A stretch of DNA of 64,000 nucleotides from Sphingobacterium mizutaii (GTDB lineage Bacteria > Bacteroidota > Bacteroidia > Sphingobacteriales > Sphingobacteriaceae): contig NZ_LT906468.1 of assembly GCF_900187125.1 (NCBI RefSeq), forward strand, positions 1,550,001 through 1,614,000, given 5' to 3'. The position numbers and the translations under genes are program-made. Of this stretch, positions 1 to 7,121 are shown piece after piece; position 1 is the first letter of the stretch, and every line of letters starts with the position of its first letter. The notes beneath the pieces are model-generated. The model was not told where the DNA came from. It made no database searches and saw only the letters and a program-made list of their open reading frames with translations.

Positions 1-494
1 TGGCATTGACTGGGATTTTATTGATCGTTCCTTGGAAAAGCAATGGAATAGATCCATTAGGATTAGGCTTAGCCTTATTAGCCGGCGTATTTTGGGCGGT
101 ATATATCCTGATGGGAGCCAAACTTTCCAAAGTGATGGAAGGCAAACAGGCCGTTACCACCGGCATGATGATCGCAACGGTTTTTATCCTGCCATTTGCC
201 TTGATGGATGGCGCGATATTGCATATCAATATGGGTCAGTTTTCTATAGGACTTCTCGTAGCCATATTGTCCTCGGCATTACCGTTTTCACTAGACATGA
301 TGGCCTTGGGAAGGTTGCCAGCCAAGACCTTCAGCATCCTCACCAGTCTTCAGCCAGCTTTTGGGGCACTTTCAGGGTTGATATTCCTGCAAGAATACCT
401 TAGTATCAATCAATGGATCTCGGTCTTGTGCGTGGTGCTGGCAAGTATTGGAACCACCGTTTTTTCTCGGAAAAAGGAAAATCTCGAACTATAA
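1..494 (+). CDS. EamA/DMT-family transporter, C-terminal part (partial)
   Basis: This is the C-terminal part of an inner-membrane exporter of the drug/metabolite transporter superfamily; the frame is open through the left edge, so the N-terminus lies outside the window. The visible stretch of about 163 residues contains roughly five hydrophobic helices, including LALLAGVFWAVYILMGAKL and a segment near the end (WISVLCVVLASIGTTVFS), followed by a short charged tail. The pattern of an EamA repeat beginning with GxxxALLAGxFWAxYI resembles RhtA-like amino-acid or metabolite exporters. The family is clear from the helix pattern, but the substrate cannot be read from the sequence. The gene ends 63 bp before the next likely start. 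Confidence 0.8.
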   Translation, partial: ALTGILLIVPWKSNGIDPLGLGLALLAGVFWAVYILMGAKLSKVMEGKQAVTTGMMIATVFILPFALMDGAILHINMGQFSIGLLVAILSSALPFSLDMMALGRLPAKTFSILTSLQPAFGALSGLIFLQEYLSINQWISVLCVVLASIGTTVFSRKKENLEL

Positions 495-557
495 TTAAAA
501 AAATCCAACCAATCGTGCCATGATATGTTCAATGGGTATAAACAAATTTTCAATATT

Positions 558-806
558 ATGCCCAGAACAAAAACACCACAGATAAAAAAGCCAAAAACTT
601 ACGACGCTTTGGTAGACAAGGGGATGAGTAAAGAAAAAGCTGCTCGGATTTCCAATGCGCAAGCCGCTGGAACCATCGATCAAAACTCTAAAAAACTAGA
701 AGACAGGTCTAAAGCAGATTTGCTAGCAGAAGCTAAAGAAATCGGGATAAAAAACCGACACAGCATGAACAAAGACCAACTCATCAAAGAAATCAGAGGG
801 CATTAA
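558..806 (+). CDS. Small Rho N-terminal-domain-like protein
   Basis: A small basic protein of about 82 residues. I place the start at MPRTKTPQIKKPK because the upstream in-frame start at 525 would add eleven residues of unrelated composition. The first part (KTYDALVDKGMSKEKAARISNAQA) resembles the short proteins annotated as DUF7218/Rho-terminator-like. The C-terminal half (RSKADLLAEAKEIGIKNRHSMNKDQLIKEIR) has the SAP/Rho-N look, with two helices separated by a turn containing the KDQLI motif. Such proteins are thought to bind nucleic acid, but their role is not established. It is probably a monocistronic gene converging on the minus-strand gene that ends at 818. Confidence 0.7.
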   Translation: MPRTKTPQIKKPKTYDALVDKGMSKEKAARISNAQAAGTIDQNSKKLEDRSKADLLAEAKEIGIKNRHSMNKDQLIKEIRGH

Positions 807-817
807 TTGTCCTCTTT

Positions 818-1567
818 TTATCCGCCCAGATGGACTATGCGATTTAGCGAATCCAAGGTCGCCCTGCATTTATCATTCCCTTTCGTGCCAACAATTTGAT
901 TTTCGCTCTCATCAATTTCGTATCCTTTGCTTTTTAGATAATGGGTCAAGGTATTCTTATGGTCCACCTCGAAGTTAGAGATAACTTGAGGGAAGGTGGT
1001 GAATATCCGATGATGATTATCCTTTCTGTTATTTTGGATTGTATCAGATTTGACGGTCATCAGCATGATTCCACTACCATAGTCTGCTAGGTAATAGGCA
1101 TCAGCATCAAACATGCCCACTGCGATCAAACCTAATCGGTGCAATTCATCCTGTTTTATTGGGAATTCAGGCGTTCTCAGCTGATCTATCTTATTCTTTA
1201 CTCCATACTCTTTTAATATTTTCGCATCTTCAAGAAGGCTTTCTGGCAAATTGGATTGACTATTGGCCCAAGACCATAGCCAAGTATTAACCGAATAAGA
1301 AAAGCTGCCGATTATCTGCAAAGGAAATTCAAATCCTTCGCCAAAAGAAATCGTCCCACGGGTTAAATCTGCATCCCAACTCTTATCTTCTATCAATTCT
1401 GTAAAGTCTAGCTGCTTTTCAAAACCATAAGCTGCGTAACTTTCAAATAATTCTTTTTCTGTTTTTATCGGTTCAATGATTGGGGATTCATTGACGGTCG
1501 GTTGTTCTTTAATTTCATTTTCTTTTTTAGGTGCAGGTTTTCCAAATAACCTATTTAAAAATCCCAT
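818..1567 (-). CDS. DUF6882-like protein of unknown function
   Basis: A predicted soluble protein of 249 residues. It opens with MGFLNRLFGKPAPKKENE, an amphipathic, basic leader, then a low-complexity linker to about residue 35. The body from about residue 36 contains a hydrophobic core with tryptophans (SVNTWLWSWANSQSNLP), a pattern I associate with DUF6882-type proteins, and a later segment with LIAVGMFDADAYYLADYGSG. There is no signal peptide and no catalytic motif that I recognise. It converges with the small gene ending at 806, with only 11 bp between stop codons. The family assignment is tentative. Confidence 0.6.
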   Translation of the reverse strand: MGFLNRLFGKPAPKKENEIKEQPTVNESPIIEPIKTEKELFESYAAYGFEKQLDFTELIEDKSWDADLTRGTISFGEGFEFPLQIIGSFSYSVNTWLWSWANSQSNLPESLLEDAKILKEYGVKNKIDQLRTPEFPIKQDELHRLGLIAVGMFDADAYYLADYGSGIMLMTVKSDTIQNNRKDNHHRIFTTFPQVISNFEVDHKNTLTHYLKSKGYEIDESENQIVGTKGNDKCRATLDSLNRIVHLGG

Positions 1568-1843
1568 ATTGTATGTCTTTACTGAGTTAGTTTATTTTGA
1601 TGTTTTAAGTTAGCAAAGGCAAGGTGAATTCCATAATCAGTATGGTCTATTGGTAAAGGAAATTCAATTTTCGTAGTGTAATATCTACTGTTTGTAGGGG
1701 AAAATACTTCTCTGCTCAAATCGCTTATTATTAATTATCCCTCAATTAAAATGATGTTTTATTTTAATATGCATTTCAAAAAGTCGCTTAACTACATATT
1801 TGCTTAAATTCCTAAACATCTTAATTGATCACCCAACTAAAGT

Positions 1844-1864
1844 ATTTGTAAAATTTTTACAAAT
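1844..1864. promoter_or_regulatory. Perfect 9-bp inverted repeat
   Basis: ATTTGTAAA and TTTACAAAT are separated by three bases. The site lies about 180 bp before the kinase gene and 280 bp before the DUF6882-like gene. It has the size of a dimer operator; the cognate protein is unknown. Confidence 0.4.
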
Positions 1865-1885
1865 TTCTAGTTGTTAAATAGTTGT

Positions 1886-1923
1886 GTAACAATTTGTTAT
1901 TGCTTTTTCGTGTAAATTGTTAC
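1886..1923. promoter_or_regulatory. Interrupted palindrome GTAACAATTT-N18-AAATTGTTAC
   Basis: Two perfect 10-bp inverted arms (1886-1895 and 1914-1923) are separated by 18 bp. The spacing of about 28 bp centre to centre is close to three helical turns, which would suit cooperative binding by two dimers or a looped structure. It precedes the two-component genes. Confidence 0.4.
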
Positions 1924-2047
1924 AAGTTTATTTGTCTAAACATGGGTTTCGCTCAAGAATATATTCTTTCATTCTTGTGATTATTAGTCTATTCTTCTGA
2001 AAAGTAATTGTTTTATTGGCTACTTTTGATCATTATTATTTTTACCT

Positions 2048-3736
2048 GTGAAACCATTATTACTCTTAATTGGGATACTCTTTTTAGTATCCTGCGAAAA
2101 CCGAATTAAATCCACTCAAGAACCAGAAAAGAATCCGTATTACGAACAGGCATACGAGTTCTTGGACAAAAATGAGTTTGATAGTGCATTTGTTTATTTC
2201 GAGAAAGCAAAGTCTTTGTTCTTAGAAAGGAATGATAGTGTCGGTGTGGCCGAAAGTCTCATCAATATGGCGATCACCCAAGCCGATTTTGGAGATTATT
2301 ATGGATCCCAAGAAACCTCCACTCAGGCAATTGAGTATCTGAACCTCAACGATAGCAGCCAACATGCCCTGCTTGGAATGGTCTACAATAACCTGAGCAA
2401 TGTATATACCTCTTTAAAAGATACCGAAAAGGCAATTGAATCCAATCAATTGGCTATCCAATATACCAGCAGTCCAACCAATAGAAAGGTTTATGAAAAT
2501 AACCTAGCCTCTACCTATATCGCTAATCAAGAATATGAGAAAGCGAGCGAAATCTTAAAAGAACTGGTTAGCCATGCAGATTCAAATTCTATTGATTATG
2601 CACGCTTCTTGACCAATTATGCTAGAGCAAAGAGTCATCTCGATACCGCATATAAGCTATTGCCGGTATTAAAAAAGGCCATGCAGATCCGTAGAAAGAA
2701 CAAAGACCCTTGGGGACTCAATTCTAGCTATTCCCATATTGCGAATTACTATAAAGAAAGGAACAAGGATTCGGCGCTTTTCTATTCCATGCAGCAATTT
2801 GACATCGCAAAGACCATTAAAAATCCAGATGCGCAAATGGATGCTTTGCAAAGGGTATTGGAGCTATCCGTATTGGAGGAGAACCGCCCTTTTCTGGAAA
2901 AATACCATCAGATTCAAGATAGTGTTGAAATTGCACGGTTAACAGCAAAAAATCAGTTCGCGTTAATCCGATATGAGGTGGAGAAGAGTAAAACCAATAA
3001 CCTCAAGCTCAGCAATGAAATCGCTGAAAAGCAGTATAGATTGAACCTGATGCGTGTGCTATTGGTTGGCTTGATCATCGTGGCGGCACTTTCTTCCTTC
3101 TATTTCCTGAATTGGCATAAAAGAAGGAAACAAAGGATGGAACTGGAGGCAGAAAATCGAGTTAAGGAAAGCCAACTGAAAACTTCCAGAAAAGTGCACG
3201 ATGTAGTGGCAAACGGCATATACAGGGTCATGGCGGAATTGGAAAATCGAGATGATGTCAATCGGGAAGAACTTTTAGATCGATTAGAAATCCTCTATGA
3301 TAAATCTAGGGATATTTCTTACGAGGTGGAGGACCTCGGGATGGGCGATATTCCATTCCATCTGGCCATTTCCGAATTGTTGAAATCCTTTGCGAATGAA
3401 GATCGTACAGTCCTCATCGCGGGGAACGAAGAAGCTACTTGGGATAGGTTGAATGCTGTCCAAAAAGACAACCTTGAACAGGTCCTACAGGAATTGATGG
3501 TCAATATGCAGAAGCATAGTAAAGCCCAGGAAGTCATAGTCAGGTTTGATTATGAAGGAAATATCCTTCATATATATTATAAAGATGATGGTATAGGACT
3601 ATCAGAATCTCCAAAATATGGTAATGGTTTTATGAATACGGAAAACCGTATAAATCTATTGAAGGGGACCCTTACTTTTGAGAAAAATAATAATAGCGGT
3701 TTAGGAATTCACATTTCCATCCCTATTCAAAAATAG
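2048..3736 (+). CDS. TPR-containing lipoprotein sensor histidine kinase (HisKA_3/NarL type)
   Basis: A membrane-anchored sensor kinase of 562 residues that begins with GTG. The N-terminus is a lipoprotein signal with the lipobox LVSC (Cys16). Residues about 28-300 are helical tetratricopeptide-like repeats (for example YEFLDKNEFDSAFVYFEKAK), presumably the sensor. One transmembrane helix lies at about 335-356. The dimerisation/phosphoacceptor helix has RKVHDVVANG with His384, typical of NarL-type HisKA_3 kinases. The ATPase domain follows, with N-box LQELMVNMQKHSKA, G1 DDGIGLS and G2 GNGFMNTENRI. The response regulator gene starts 6 bp later, so they form a pair. Codons for the G2 motif also form a palindrome that looks like a promoter operator for the downstream gene. 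Confidence 0.9.
   Translation: MKPLLLLIGILFLVSCENRIKSTQEPEKNPYYEQAYEFLDKNEFDSAFVYFEKAKSLFLERNDSVGVAESLINMAITQADFGDYYGSQETSTQAIEYLNLNDSSQHALLGMVYNNLSNVYTSLKDTEKAIESNQLAIQYTSSPTNRKVYENNLASTYIANQEYEKASEILKELVSHADSNSIDYARFLTNYARAKSHLDTAYKLLPVLKKAMQIRRKNKDPWGLNSSYSHIANYYKERNKDSALFYSMQQFDIAKTIKNPDAQMDALQRVLELSVLEENRPFLEKYHQIQDSVEIARLTAKNQFALIRYEVEKSKTNNLKLSNEIAEKQYRLNLMRVLLVGLIIVAALSSFYFLNWHKRRKQRMELEAENRVKESQLKTSRKVHDVVANGIYRVMAELENRDDVNREELLDRLEILYDKSRDISYEVEDLGMGDIPFHLAISELLKSFANEDRTVLIAGNEEATWDRLNAVQKDNLEQVLQELMVNMQKHSKAQEVIVRFDYEGNILHIYYKDDGIGLSESPKYGNGFMNTENRINLLKGTLTFEKNNNSGLGIHISIPIQK
3637..3680 (+). promoter_or_regulatory. Internal promoter with TACGG-AAAA-CCGTA operator
   Basis: The palindrome TACGGAAAACCGTA occupies 3637-3650 inside the kinase coding sequence. 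A perfect Bacteroidota -7 box, TACTTTTG, lies at 3673-3680, exactly 36 nt from palindrome start to box start. This puts the palindrome centre near -41.5 if transcription begins near 3685. The response regulator start is at 3743, so the regulator could have its own promoter. The same architecture recurs at 4424 and at 46771 (minus strand). Confidence 0.6.
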
Positions 3737-3742
3737 GTTGTT

Positions 3743-4408
3743 ATGTTTAAAAAAGTATTGATTGCTGAAGATCATGAGGTGGCAAACCTTTCTGTCCATA
3801 AAACGGTGCAGGAGATGGGAGTCACTGATGCCAAATATGTCTATTACTGCGATGATGCACTCAATCGGATCAGAAAAGCTGTATCTGAGGGAGAGCCCTA
3901 TGACCTGCTGATTACTGATTTAGTTTTCGAAGATGATATCGTTCCACAGAAGATCTCTCATGGGAAGGATTTGATCAAGGCAGCCAAGGAACTGCAACCA
4001 GACCTCAAGGTTATCGTCTTTTCTTCCATTGATCGGATCAGTCTGATCGAAGACCTCTTTAGAAATTACCAGATCGATGCCTATGTCAGAAAAGCAAGGC
4101 ACGATGGTCAATATTTCAGGGAAGCAATGAAGGCCGTGGCAAGCAACAAGATCTATCAATCACCTGATATCCGCTTAGCCCTGAGATCAAAGAATTCACA
4201 TGAATTTACCAATATGGACATTCAGATCATTTCTTCGCTATCGCAAGGTGTCCTCCAAAAAAACATTCCGCAAATCCTGCAGGAAAAGAACATCAAACCT
4301 TCTGGCTTGAGTAGTATTGAAAAAAGATTGAACCTGATGAAAGAAGTATTGGGCTTCACCAAGAATGAACAATTGGTATTATACTGTAAGGACAAAGGAT
4401 TAATATAA
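3743..4408 (+). CDS. Response regulator with degenerate LuxR-like output domain
   Basis: The partner of the upstream histidine kinase (221 residues). The receiver domain covers about residues 1-125: the acidic pair is E9/D10, the phosphoacceptor is Asp59 in DLLITDL, followed by the switch Ser (VIVFSS) and Lys (YVRKARHDG). The C-terminal part (about 145-221: FTNMDIQIISSLSQGVLQKNIPQIL...LSSIEKRLNLMKEVLG) follows the helical spacing of a GerE/LuxR helix-turn-helix but with poor sequence agreement, so DNA recognition is probably unusual. A candidate operator lies before the gene and another 16 bp after it, making this protein the leading candidate to bind the palindrome. That link is inference. 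Confidence 0.88.
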   Translation: MFKKVLIAEDHEVANLSVHKTVQEMGVTDAKYVYYCDDALNRIRKAVSEGEPYDLLITDLVFEDDIVPQKISHGKDLIKAAKELQPDLKVIVFSSIDRISLIEDLFRNYQIDAYVRKARHDGQYFREAMKAVASNKIYQSPDIRLALRSKNSHEFTNMDIQIISSLSQGVLQKNIPQILQEKNIKPSGLSSIEKRLNLMKEVLGFTKNEQLVLYCKDKGLI

Positions 4409-4423
4409 ATTTAATTAATGCTT

Positions 4424-4467
4424 TACGGGAAACCGTATGGGATTCCCATGCAAGGAAAGTATCTTTG
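4424..4467 (+). promoter_or_regulatory. Promoter with TACGG-GAAA-CCGTA operator
   Basis: The palindrome TACGGGAAACCGTA (4424-4437) is followed by TATCTTTG (4460-4467), a perfect TAnnTTTG box, again with a 36-nt start-to-start distance. No gene in this orientation follows; instead a strong hairpin with a T-run lies at 4512-4544, so the expected product is a short RNA. Confidence 0.6.
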
Positions 4468-4471
4468 TGTA

Positions 4472-4545
4472 TTGATTTGACCAACCCTTATTAACCAAAA
4501 TAAATATTAATGGCTTCTACGGATGTAGAGGCCATTCTTTTTTAG
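4472..4545 (+). ncRNA. Candidate small RNA of about 75 nt
   Basis: Predicted from a promoter-like element (box at 4460-4467) and a terminator-like hairpin with arms 4512-4520 and 4525-4533 followed by a T-rich run. The 5' part is single-stranded looking and AC/AT rich (it includes TTTGACCAACCC). The end of the transcript could encode an 11-codon ORF beginning at ATG 4510, but it lies wholly in the terminator hairpin, so I favour a noncoding RNA. If real, it would be controlled like the response regulator gene beside it. Confidence 0.45.
4512..4544 (+). terminator. Rho-independent terminator
   Basis: The stem GGCTTCTAC/GTAGAGGCC (one G-U pair) with loop GGAT is followed by ATTCTTTTTT. It would end the candidate small RNA and any read-through from the response regulator gene. 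Confidence 0.75.
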
Positions 4546-4690
4546 GCATTTATTGCTGTTTCTTGTTAAAAAATGTTAATCCAATGCTGGTTTTATACAG
4601 TTAGGCATTGGCTTTGCGTTAATAATAGCAAACAGAGTAAAAAAGTAAAAGAGTAAATAATTTCATAATTTAGGTTAATAATTGGTTAGT

Positions 4691-4727
4691 AAAAAAAACC
4701 TGAGCTTCCCCGGCTCAGGTTTTTTAT
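4691..4727. terminator. Bidirectional terminator
   Basis: The stem AACCTGAGC/GCTCAGGTT (4697-4705 and 4713-4721) is flanked by an A-run on the left and a T-run on the right, so it works on either strand. On the minus strand it ends the LuxR-type regulator gene. Confidence 0.8.
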
Positions 4728-4781
4728 TTATGTGAATTGTAGCAAGTCCAAATTATTTGCCTTTGATTGATTTTGCCATTG

Positions 4782-5474
4782 CTAGGTCAAGTCAAAATTT
4801 ACGGCAAACTTCAATAATTCAGCAAAGGATTTATTATCCAGTTTTTTACAGATGTTTTTTCTATGTGTTGATACGGTATGGGAAGACAAAAAGAGCTGGT
4901 CCGAGATTTCTGACGTAGTGAAACCATTTGCCAACATGCGAATAATCTCCTTTTCCCTTTTGGTCAGTTGTGCATACTTTTTATAATGGGCATGCACATA
5001 TTCGTTTTGGTCCAAGGTCTTATTGACCCGTTGAATGATATGGTCCAAACCATCAATAGGGGCAGAAATCAAGATCAACTTAGACTCGGATTGAATTTCA
5101 GCTAGCTTACAGTTGGTAAAACACCATTGATACTGCTGATCAGAATACCTTCTTACCCTTTGGAAGAAATTGTAGGTTTTATCAGACTCTCCATTGATGA
5201 TATACTGCTGTAAACCAACAAAAAAGCTGAAGATTTCCTCCTTTACAAAGAAATGGTCATAGTAATTCATCCCCATTGTAGGGATTTCTTCAGGATAAAC
5301 ACCCAAATAACTGGTTCCCCAATGGTTCATATAACTGCATCCATTAGGTGAATTTCCGTTCAAGTCATGGATCATGAGACTTGCCGGTAAGATATCGCCT
5401 AAGTCAGATATGGTAAATTTCCCCAGATGAAGACCATGTGAGATTTCAAATAATTGGGTGTCAAGGCTAATCAT
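4782..5474 (-). CDS. LuxR-family regulator with PAS-like N-terminal domain
   Basis: A transcription factor of 230 residues. The N-terminal portion (about 20-150) has the layout of a PAS-like sensory domain (DILPASLMIHDLNGNSP ... YNFFQRVRRYSDQQYQWCFTNCKL). The C-terminal portion (about 165-228) is a clear LuxR/GerE helix-turn-helix: LTKREKEIIRMLANGFTTSEISDQLFLSSHTVSTHRKNI, ending in a KLDNKSFAELLKFA helix. This kind of PAS-LuxR regulator is common in Sphingobacteriaceae, and its signal is unknown. It is convergent with the two-component genes and is an alternative candidate to bind the TACGG palindromes. Confidence 0.88.
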   Translation of the reverse strand: MISLDTQLFEISHGLHLGKFTISDLGDILPASLMIHDLNGNSPNGCSYMNHWGTSYLGVYPEEIPTMGMNYYDHFFVKEEIFSFFVGLQQYIINGESDKTYNFFQRVRRYSDQQYQWCFTNCKLAEIQSESKLILISAPIDGLDHIIQRVNKTLDQNEYVHAHYKKYAQLTKREKEIIRMLANGFTTSEISDQLFLSSHTVSTHRKNICKKLDNKSFAELLKFAVNFDLT

Positions 5475-5820
5475 AATAATTAATAAATGGTTTGGAAATT
5501 AATTATCGCTTATCCTAAAATAGTGAACAATGTTTAAACACTAAAATTAATTTTTGAAATCTTTGGTTTGATTTTCAATAATTTTTTTGAAAAATCGTTG
5601 AAGTACCTATTTAATTATTTTTTTACCAAATATTTATTGAAGTTAATTTGTTGGTAATCAATAAAATACGATTGTTAGTTGAGGGAGCCTTCAAAAGGTT
5701 GTTTTTTATTTTGAAATAATAAAAAACTTAACACATTTTTGCCTAACCACGAGGTAATATTTATTTTCGTAACAGTTTAATCTTTTTTACAAAAATTGAT
5801 TCCAACGGTAAAGTAGCATC
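5475..5820. other. 346-bp intergenic promoter region
   Basis: AT-rich spacer between the divergent LuxR-type regulator and the secreted-protein gene. For the plus strand, TTTG at 5738-5741 and TATTTTCG at 5762-5769 match the Bacteroidota -33/-7 promoter pattern with 20-bp spacing, 52 bp before the ATG. I see no other structured element. Confidence 0.45.
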
Positions 5821-6501
5821 ATGAAAAATCTAACTATCCTTCTCCTTATTATTTTCAGTAGCCTTGGCGCATGGGCGCAAAGAGGCAAGATCAGCAATAA
5901 TTTTTTTGGACATCTCGAATTCAATTCTCTCGATGGACGATATAAAGCTACCCTTGAAAAAAATGTTTTCAATGGACTTGAATTTTATGATAATTCAAAA
6001 AATAAAGTGTCCTATGATCAAAAATATCTAGCCAAGCATTTTCCAGGGATATTGAGCGATAATGAATGGAAAACAAGTTTCCTGCGAGATTTAGTGCGCA
6101 AATATTCCCAAGAGAGCAATTACAAACTATCCCATAGGATTAATGTATTTGGCGGGGAGGAGATCGAGGATAACCGTGGCTATTCTTCTGAGTCGGGAAC
6201 GGATACTTTTGGCCATGAATATTATGAGGAAACAGGGAAATATGGTACGGTTAGCATCAAACGGAATTTGCGTGGTGTACTGGAATATACTCGAAATAAC
6301 TTTTCCGCCAGCTTGGGCAAGGACTTTAGAAACCAATGGGTGTATGAGGATTCCCAAAAAAATAGGATGGAGTTCAACCCAACAGCTTGGGGTAAAATGA
6401 CCAAAAGATTAGGATCCGATAAAGATATCATGTTTTTCTTAATCCGACAACTGACCGATTTCTATGATCAGGAACAAGATCCTTACCAGGACGATTATTA
6501 A
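5821..6501 (+). CDS. Secreted protein of unknown function
   Basis: A 226-residue protein with a clean Sec signal peptide (MKNLTILLLIIFSSLGAWAQ, cleavage after about residue 20). The mature part is polar, rich in Asn, Tyr and Glu. It contains two similar stretches, GHLEFNSLDGRYKATLEKNVFNGLEFYDNSKNK and VSIKRNLRGVLEYTRNNFSASLGKDF, both with an LEF/LEY strand followed by a polar turn. Each is followed by a segment ending in a phrase like FLRDLVRKYSQE or FFLIRQLTDFYDQE. This suggests an internal duplication of about 100 residues. I do not recognise a family. It is monocistronic and followed by a terminator. Confidence 0.65.
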   Translation: MKNLTILLLIIFSSLGAWAQRGKISNNFFGHLEFNSLDGRYKATLEKNVFNGLEFYDNSKNKVSYDQKYLAKHFPGILSDNEWKTSFLRDLVRKYSQESNYKLSHRINVFGGEEIEDNRGYSSESGTDTFGHEYYEETGKYGTVSIKRNLRGVLEYTRNNFSASLGKDFRNQWVYEDSQKNRMEFNPTAWGKMTKRLGSDKDIMFFLIRQLTDFYDQEQDPYQDDY

Positions 6502-6639
6502 TGCTCCATTAGGCCATTGTCATTAGGTTAAGGTTTTTTGGATCATACTGAGAATAAAAAATTGGGATAAAATTTATCTGAAGCTGATGACAGCATATTG
6601 ACAATGAAAATAAATTAGCTCTTTTATTTTTTAATTATA

Positions 6640-6667
6640 GAACCCCTTTTGGGGTTCCATTATTTTA
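6640..6667 (+). terminator. Hairpin terminator after the secreted-protein gene
   Basis: The stem GAACCCC-TTTT-GGGGTTC (6640-6657) is followed by a modest T-rich stretch. It lies 138 bp after the stop codon of the gene ending at 6501. Confidence 0.5.
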
Positions 6668-6699
6668 GCTATTATGGCACGTTGGCCTGGCGGTCGCGC

Positions 6700-6733
6700 A
6701 AAAACGCTGTTCGATCAATCGAACAGCGTTTTT
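6700..6733. terminator. 16-bp perfect inverted repeat, bidirectional terminator
   Basis: The arms 6700-6715 and 6718-6733 (AAAAACGCTGTTCGAT and its exact complement) run A-rich to T-rich, the form of a bidirectional terminator. The minus-strand user would be the lactonase gene ending at 7465, though far away. Confidence 0.6.
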
Positions 6734-6896
6734 GCATTAACCCTATATTGTTCAATACCATTGCTAAAATAATTCTGCCCTTCCAGGGCAGTATGTCGCA
6801 AAAAAGAAATTTTTATGGAAAATGAATATGGCTCTAAATACCTAGAAACACAGATTTAACAAACTTGTTCATTGGTAGGCACGAAGTTTCTCAGAA

Positions 6897-7110
6897 CTAA
6901 ACAATGGAGATAGGTATTGGCGTACAGGTCCTCTATCTTCGATAGAGAATGACACGATCAGGGTGGGAAAACGTACAGATTCTTCACTAATCGTTCAGAA
7001 TTGGAAATGAATTCAGTAGGGATTTTCAGAAAAACATTTCACCCACACTGTGGGTTATCCGATTAACGATCCGATTTTCTACAAAGATTTCACCCCTTCC
7101 AGGGGTTCCC
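6897..7110. repeat. Dispersed intergenic repeat, module shared with 51545-51870
   Basis: The phrases TTGGCGTACAGGTCC and CGTTCAGAATTGGAA and two ACCC-loop-GGGT hairpins occur in the same order here and at 51545-51870. The hairpin CTCTATC/GATAGAG (6931-6937, 6941-6947) corresponds to CTGTACC/GGTACAG at 51574-51590, with two compensated base pairs. Confidence 0.7.
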
Positions 7111-7121
7111 AATTTATACAA

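Larger units (their letters stand above)
1568..2047. other. 480-bp divergent regulatory region
   Basis: This AT-rich stretch separates the divergently transcribed genes at 1567 (minus) and 2048 (plus) and holds no credible ORF. It contains two perfect inverted repeats (1844-1864 and 1886-1923, listed separately) and a good Bacteroidota -7 box, TACTTTTG at 2022-2029, 18 bp before the histidine kinase start. Confidence 0.6.

Noticed and set aside
4510..4545. 11-codon ORF in the candidate small RNA
   Set aside because: It lies completely inside the terminator hairpin and T-run, so its open frame is most likely chance.
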